Assembly: GCA_022360315.1 (NCBI GenBank)
Contig: JAKSDA010000300.1
Location: 1-37,099 of the forward strand
Reading direction: 5' to 3'
Length of the DNA: 37,099 bases
DNA from: Pseudomonadota bacterium
GTDB taxonomy: Bacteria > Myxococcota_A > Polyangia > Haliangiales > Haliangiaceae
Of the stretch, positions 35,484 to 37,099 are shown piece after piece (within the stretch, counting starts at the first letter, position 1; each line of letters starts with the position of its first letter). Under the pieces are notes generated by a model. It was not told the DNA's origin, did no database searches, and was given only the letters and a program-made list of their open reading frames with translations. The position numbers and the translations under genes are program-made.

Positions 35484-36750
35484 TCAGGACTCGTCGTCCG
35501 CCCCTGATACTTGCTGAACGGCATTTTCGTGTGGGAAACTGTTTCCCGCCGAGAGGTTTCCCGCGCATCCCGATCCGGGTTGCTCACGGACAGGCTCTTG
35601 CTGGGGACTCTTGCCCTCATCATCTGTGAGCTCGGCAATGGCTCGTGTAATGTCGGCCTCCATGGCAGCTGCCGGATCAATGTAGTGGCGTCGGATGACT
35701 TCGGTCCGCTGTGGCCGAGTTGACGAGCTACCAATTCGGCCACAGCGCCACCCTCAGTAGCAATACTGGACTGGGGTGCCGCGCAGGCCGTGAGCGCAGA
35801 TTTCGGGAACGCCAATCTCTCGACATAGACGATTGGTGTGGCCATTGATCCAATTCCGACTGAACGGAAACAGACGATCCCGATTTTGCTCTCGAGCAGT
35901 GACAACATGTGGTTGCAGGGCCGACCATACCTCCTTGGGGATCCGCACCCAGCGGCGCGCGGTTTTTGTCTTGCCACGCTGAATCCGCAGCAAGCCATCA
36001 TCGAGATCCCATGGCGACAATGCCACAACCTCGCCTGACCTCATGCCGAGAACGAGTAGACAGAGCACAGCCGCTGCGCCTTGAGGTTGATTGCGACGTC
36101 GTCTGTCCTTGGTTAGTAGTGACTGAGCCTGTGTTAGCGCTCGATGAAAGACGAGCTTGGCTGCCACCGGATGGAGCTGCTCCTTGCCCTCGGATGGTGT
36201 ACCGATCGGCTCGATGTCGTCCCACAGTCCGGGCTGCACAATGCGTTTCTTGACCGCCCATCGCCACAGCGCTCGTGCCTGGCGTAGATCTCCGTGATGG
36301 GTCGCCGCCGCGCATCCATCGCTCGCCCGTTGGCGATACAGCGATTCCGGCGCGAGATCGCGTCAGGCCTCGAGCTGGCATGTCGCGTACCGGCTCCAAG
36401 ATCGCGTTCAGCTGATACCGGGTGGTCTTCACCGTATCCGGCTTGCGTTGCTTGTGATCGCGCAGATACATCACATACTGCACATACTGATCGATCAAGT
36501 CCCCGACTGTCGTCGGTTTTGACGATGCGGCTTCGGCTTTTGCGCGGACGATAGCCGCTTGCTCTTCGAGCCGCGCTGCTTCGGCCCATAAGTCGTCGGC
36601 TCTGGTGAGCTCGGTGTATCCAGTTTTTGCCTCTTGTGCTGCTTTGCGCGTTGGATAGCTTTTGCTAGCGATTGTCCGGCGGCCCTCCTTGATAATGAGG
36701 CGCCAGCGATTTCGGCGTTGATATGGTCCATGTATGATGACTCCTGACAT
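35484..36750 (-). pseudogene. tyrosine recombinase (integrase) in four reading frames
   Basis: Start ATG 36750 (MSGVIIHGPYQRRNRWRL) has GGAG five bases upstream; the end is TGA 35484, 22 bp from the tRNA. The first frame covers the arm- and core-binding region to ...ARGLTRSRA. A shift near 36346-36352 leads to ESLYRQRAS...KKRIVQPGLW. A second shift at the C-run 35773-35776 follows AHGLRGT. A third near 35686-35693 leads to HYIDPAAAMEADIT. All catalytic residues are present across the frames: Arg in GMRSGEV, Lys in RGKTKT, H-x-x-R in HGLRGT, His in LGHSG, and Tyr in HYIDP. The restored protein would be about 420 aa. Either recently inactivated or affected by sequencing indels. Confidence 0.8.
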
Positions 36751-36878
36751 TTGTGCTCCTCTCCGGGAGCGCCAGCCGATGCAGCTGTGATCATACGCCG
36801 CTCGATTGCTGCGATCACTCGTGTCACAACGCGATCCGCTACCGCTTCGGCCAGGCGTTCGAGATCTCGGTCGGTCAT
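36495..36878 (-). CDS. small helical protein of the integrated element
   Basis: ATG 36878 overlaps the upstream stop by 4 nt (ATGA). The first ~45 residues (MTDRDLERLAEAVADRVVTR, VIAAIERRM) form a convincing amphipathic helix. The frame then runs 256 bp into the integrase coding region in a different frame, where the product becomes basic and low-complexity. Either the true gene is short and has lost its stop by an indel near 36750, or the overlap is real. Position upstream of an integrase suggests an excisionase-like or accessory role, but no helix-turn-helix is recognised. Confidence 0.45.
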   Translation of the reverse strand: MTDRDLERLAEAVADRVVTRVIAAIERRMITAASAGAPGEEHKCQESSYMDHINAEIAGASLSRRAAGQSLAKAIQRAKQHKRQKLDTPSSPEPTTYGPKQRGSKSKRLSSAQKPKPHRQNRRQSGT

Positions 36879-37099
36879 TGCACGATCCGTGGCCTGTCGG
36901 GCATGGCTTGCTGCAGCTTGAAGTACAGGCGCACCACCGAACGCCACCACAGTGCACGGCCAGGGTCTTCCCGGAAAGCAGCATCGTGCGCGTCGAGATA
37001 CAAGGCGCGGTAGCGATCATGGATGGTGTGTGCCAGCTCGTCAATGACAGTCTTGGTTGTCTCCATTTCGCCCGCAATCGTTCCTGGTGTGGCAATCCA
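36875..37099 (-). CDS. small protein of the integrated element, possibly 5' partial
   Basis: From ATG 37066 it encodes 63 residues (METTKTVIDELAHTIHDRYR, then ALYLDAHDAAFREDPGRALW and a C-terminal helix). The same frame stays open to the window edge (WIATPGTIAGE before the Met), so the gene may begin outside. It is helical, with no recognised domain. Its stop overlaps the next start (ATGA), indicating an operon of small element genes leading to the integrase. Confidence 0.5.
   Translation of the reverse strand, partial: WIATPGTIAGEMETTKTVIDELAHTIHDRYRALYLDAHDAAFREDPGRALWWRSVVRLYFKLQQAMPDRPRIVQ

Overview
The window is GC-rich chromosomal DNA with densely packed, long genes. The gene content points to a myxobacterium-like member of Myxococcota (formerly Deltaproteobacteria). 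Signs of this are an FHA-GAF sigma-54 activator, a DUF4388/PATAN protein, a Ser/Thr kinase fused to a zinc-finger anti-sigma-like head and an AgmX/TonB-like tail, a MopE-type metal-binding motif, many lipoproteins, and frequent GTG/TTG starts. This taxonomic placement is inferred from content; no rRNA gene or other marker is present.

Layout. 1-684: repeat-rich, gene-poor edge with remnants of an insertion sequence. 685-6160 (+): three-gene cluster, a membrane-anchored sulfatase-fold enzyme and two tandem paralogous PKD/beta-propeller lipoproteins. 6165-9737: divergent signalling pair, a DUF4388 protein (-) and an FHA-GAF-AAA+ transcription activator (+). 9966-15308 (-): arrestin-fold protein, TerB-like protein and a secreted S9 peptidase. 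15435-17896 (+): rimO translationally coupled to a threonine/serine dehydratase-like enzyme. 18123-19004 (-): protein of unknown function. 19388-19486 (+): stump of a methyltransferase gene. 19520-25868 (-): a probable four-gene operon encoding a solute-binding lipoprotein, histidine kinase, sigma-54 response regulator and amidase, the first three joined by 4-nt stop/start overlaps. 26065-26519 (-): frameshifted lipoprotein. 26925-29003 (+): the fused receptor kinase. 29077-34304 (-): WHy/LEA-14-type membrane protein, pyruvate kinase, cold-shock protein and a SpoIID-domain protein. 34535-35248 (-): CPBP-family membrane protease. 35379-35461 (+): tRNA-Leu with an AAG anticodon. 35484-37099 (-): left end of an integrated element at the tRNA 3' end, with a tyrosine-recombinase gene broken into four reading frames and two small genes, continuing past the window.

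How the parts may work together. The clearest unit is the SBP-HK-RR-amidase operon. No permease or ATPase is nearby, so the binding protein looks like a sensory subunit of the kinase rather than part of a transporter. The Ser/Thr kinase carries extracytoplasmic-looking sequence after one membrane span, so it could link an outer signal to cytoplasmic phosphorylation. The sulfatase-fold protein and the two propeller lipoproteins probably act together at the cell envelope. The right end is a tRNA-targeted mobile element whose integrase is decayed or mis-sequenced; a second frameshifted gene at 26 kb means base-calling errors must be excluded. Nothing here is a complete defence island, CRISPR system or biosynthetic cluster.
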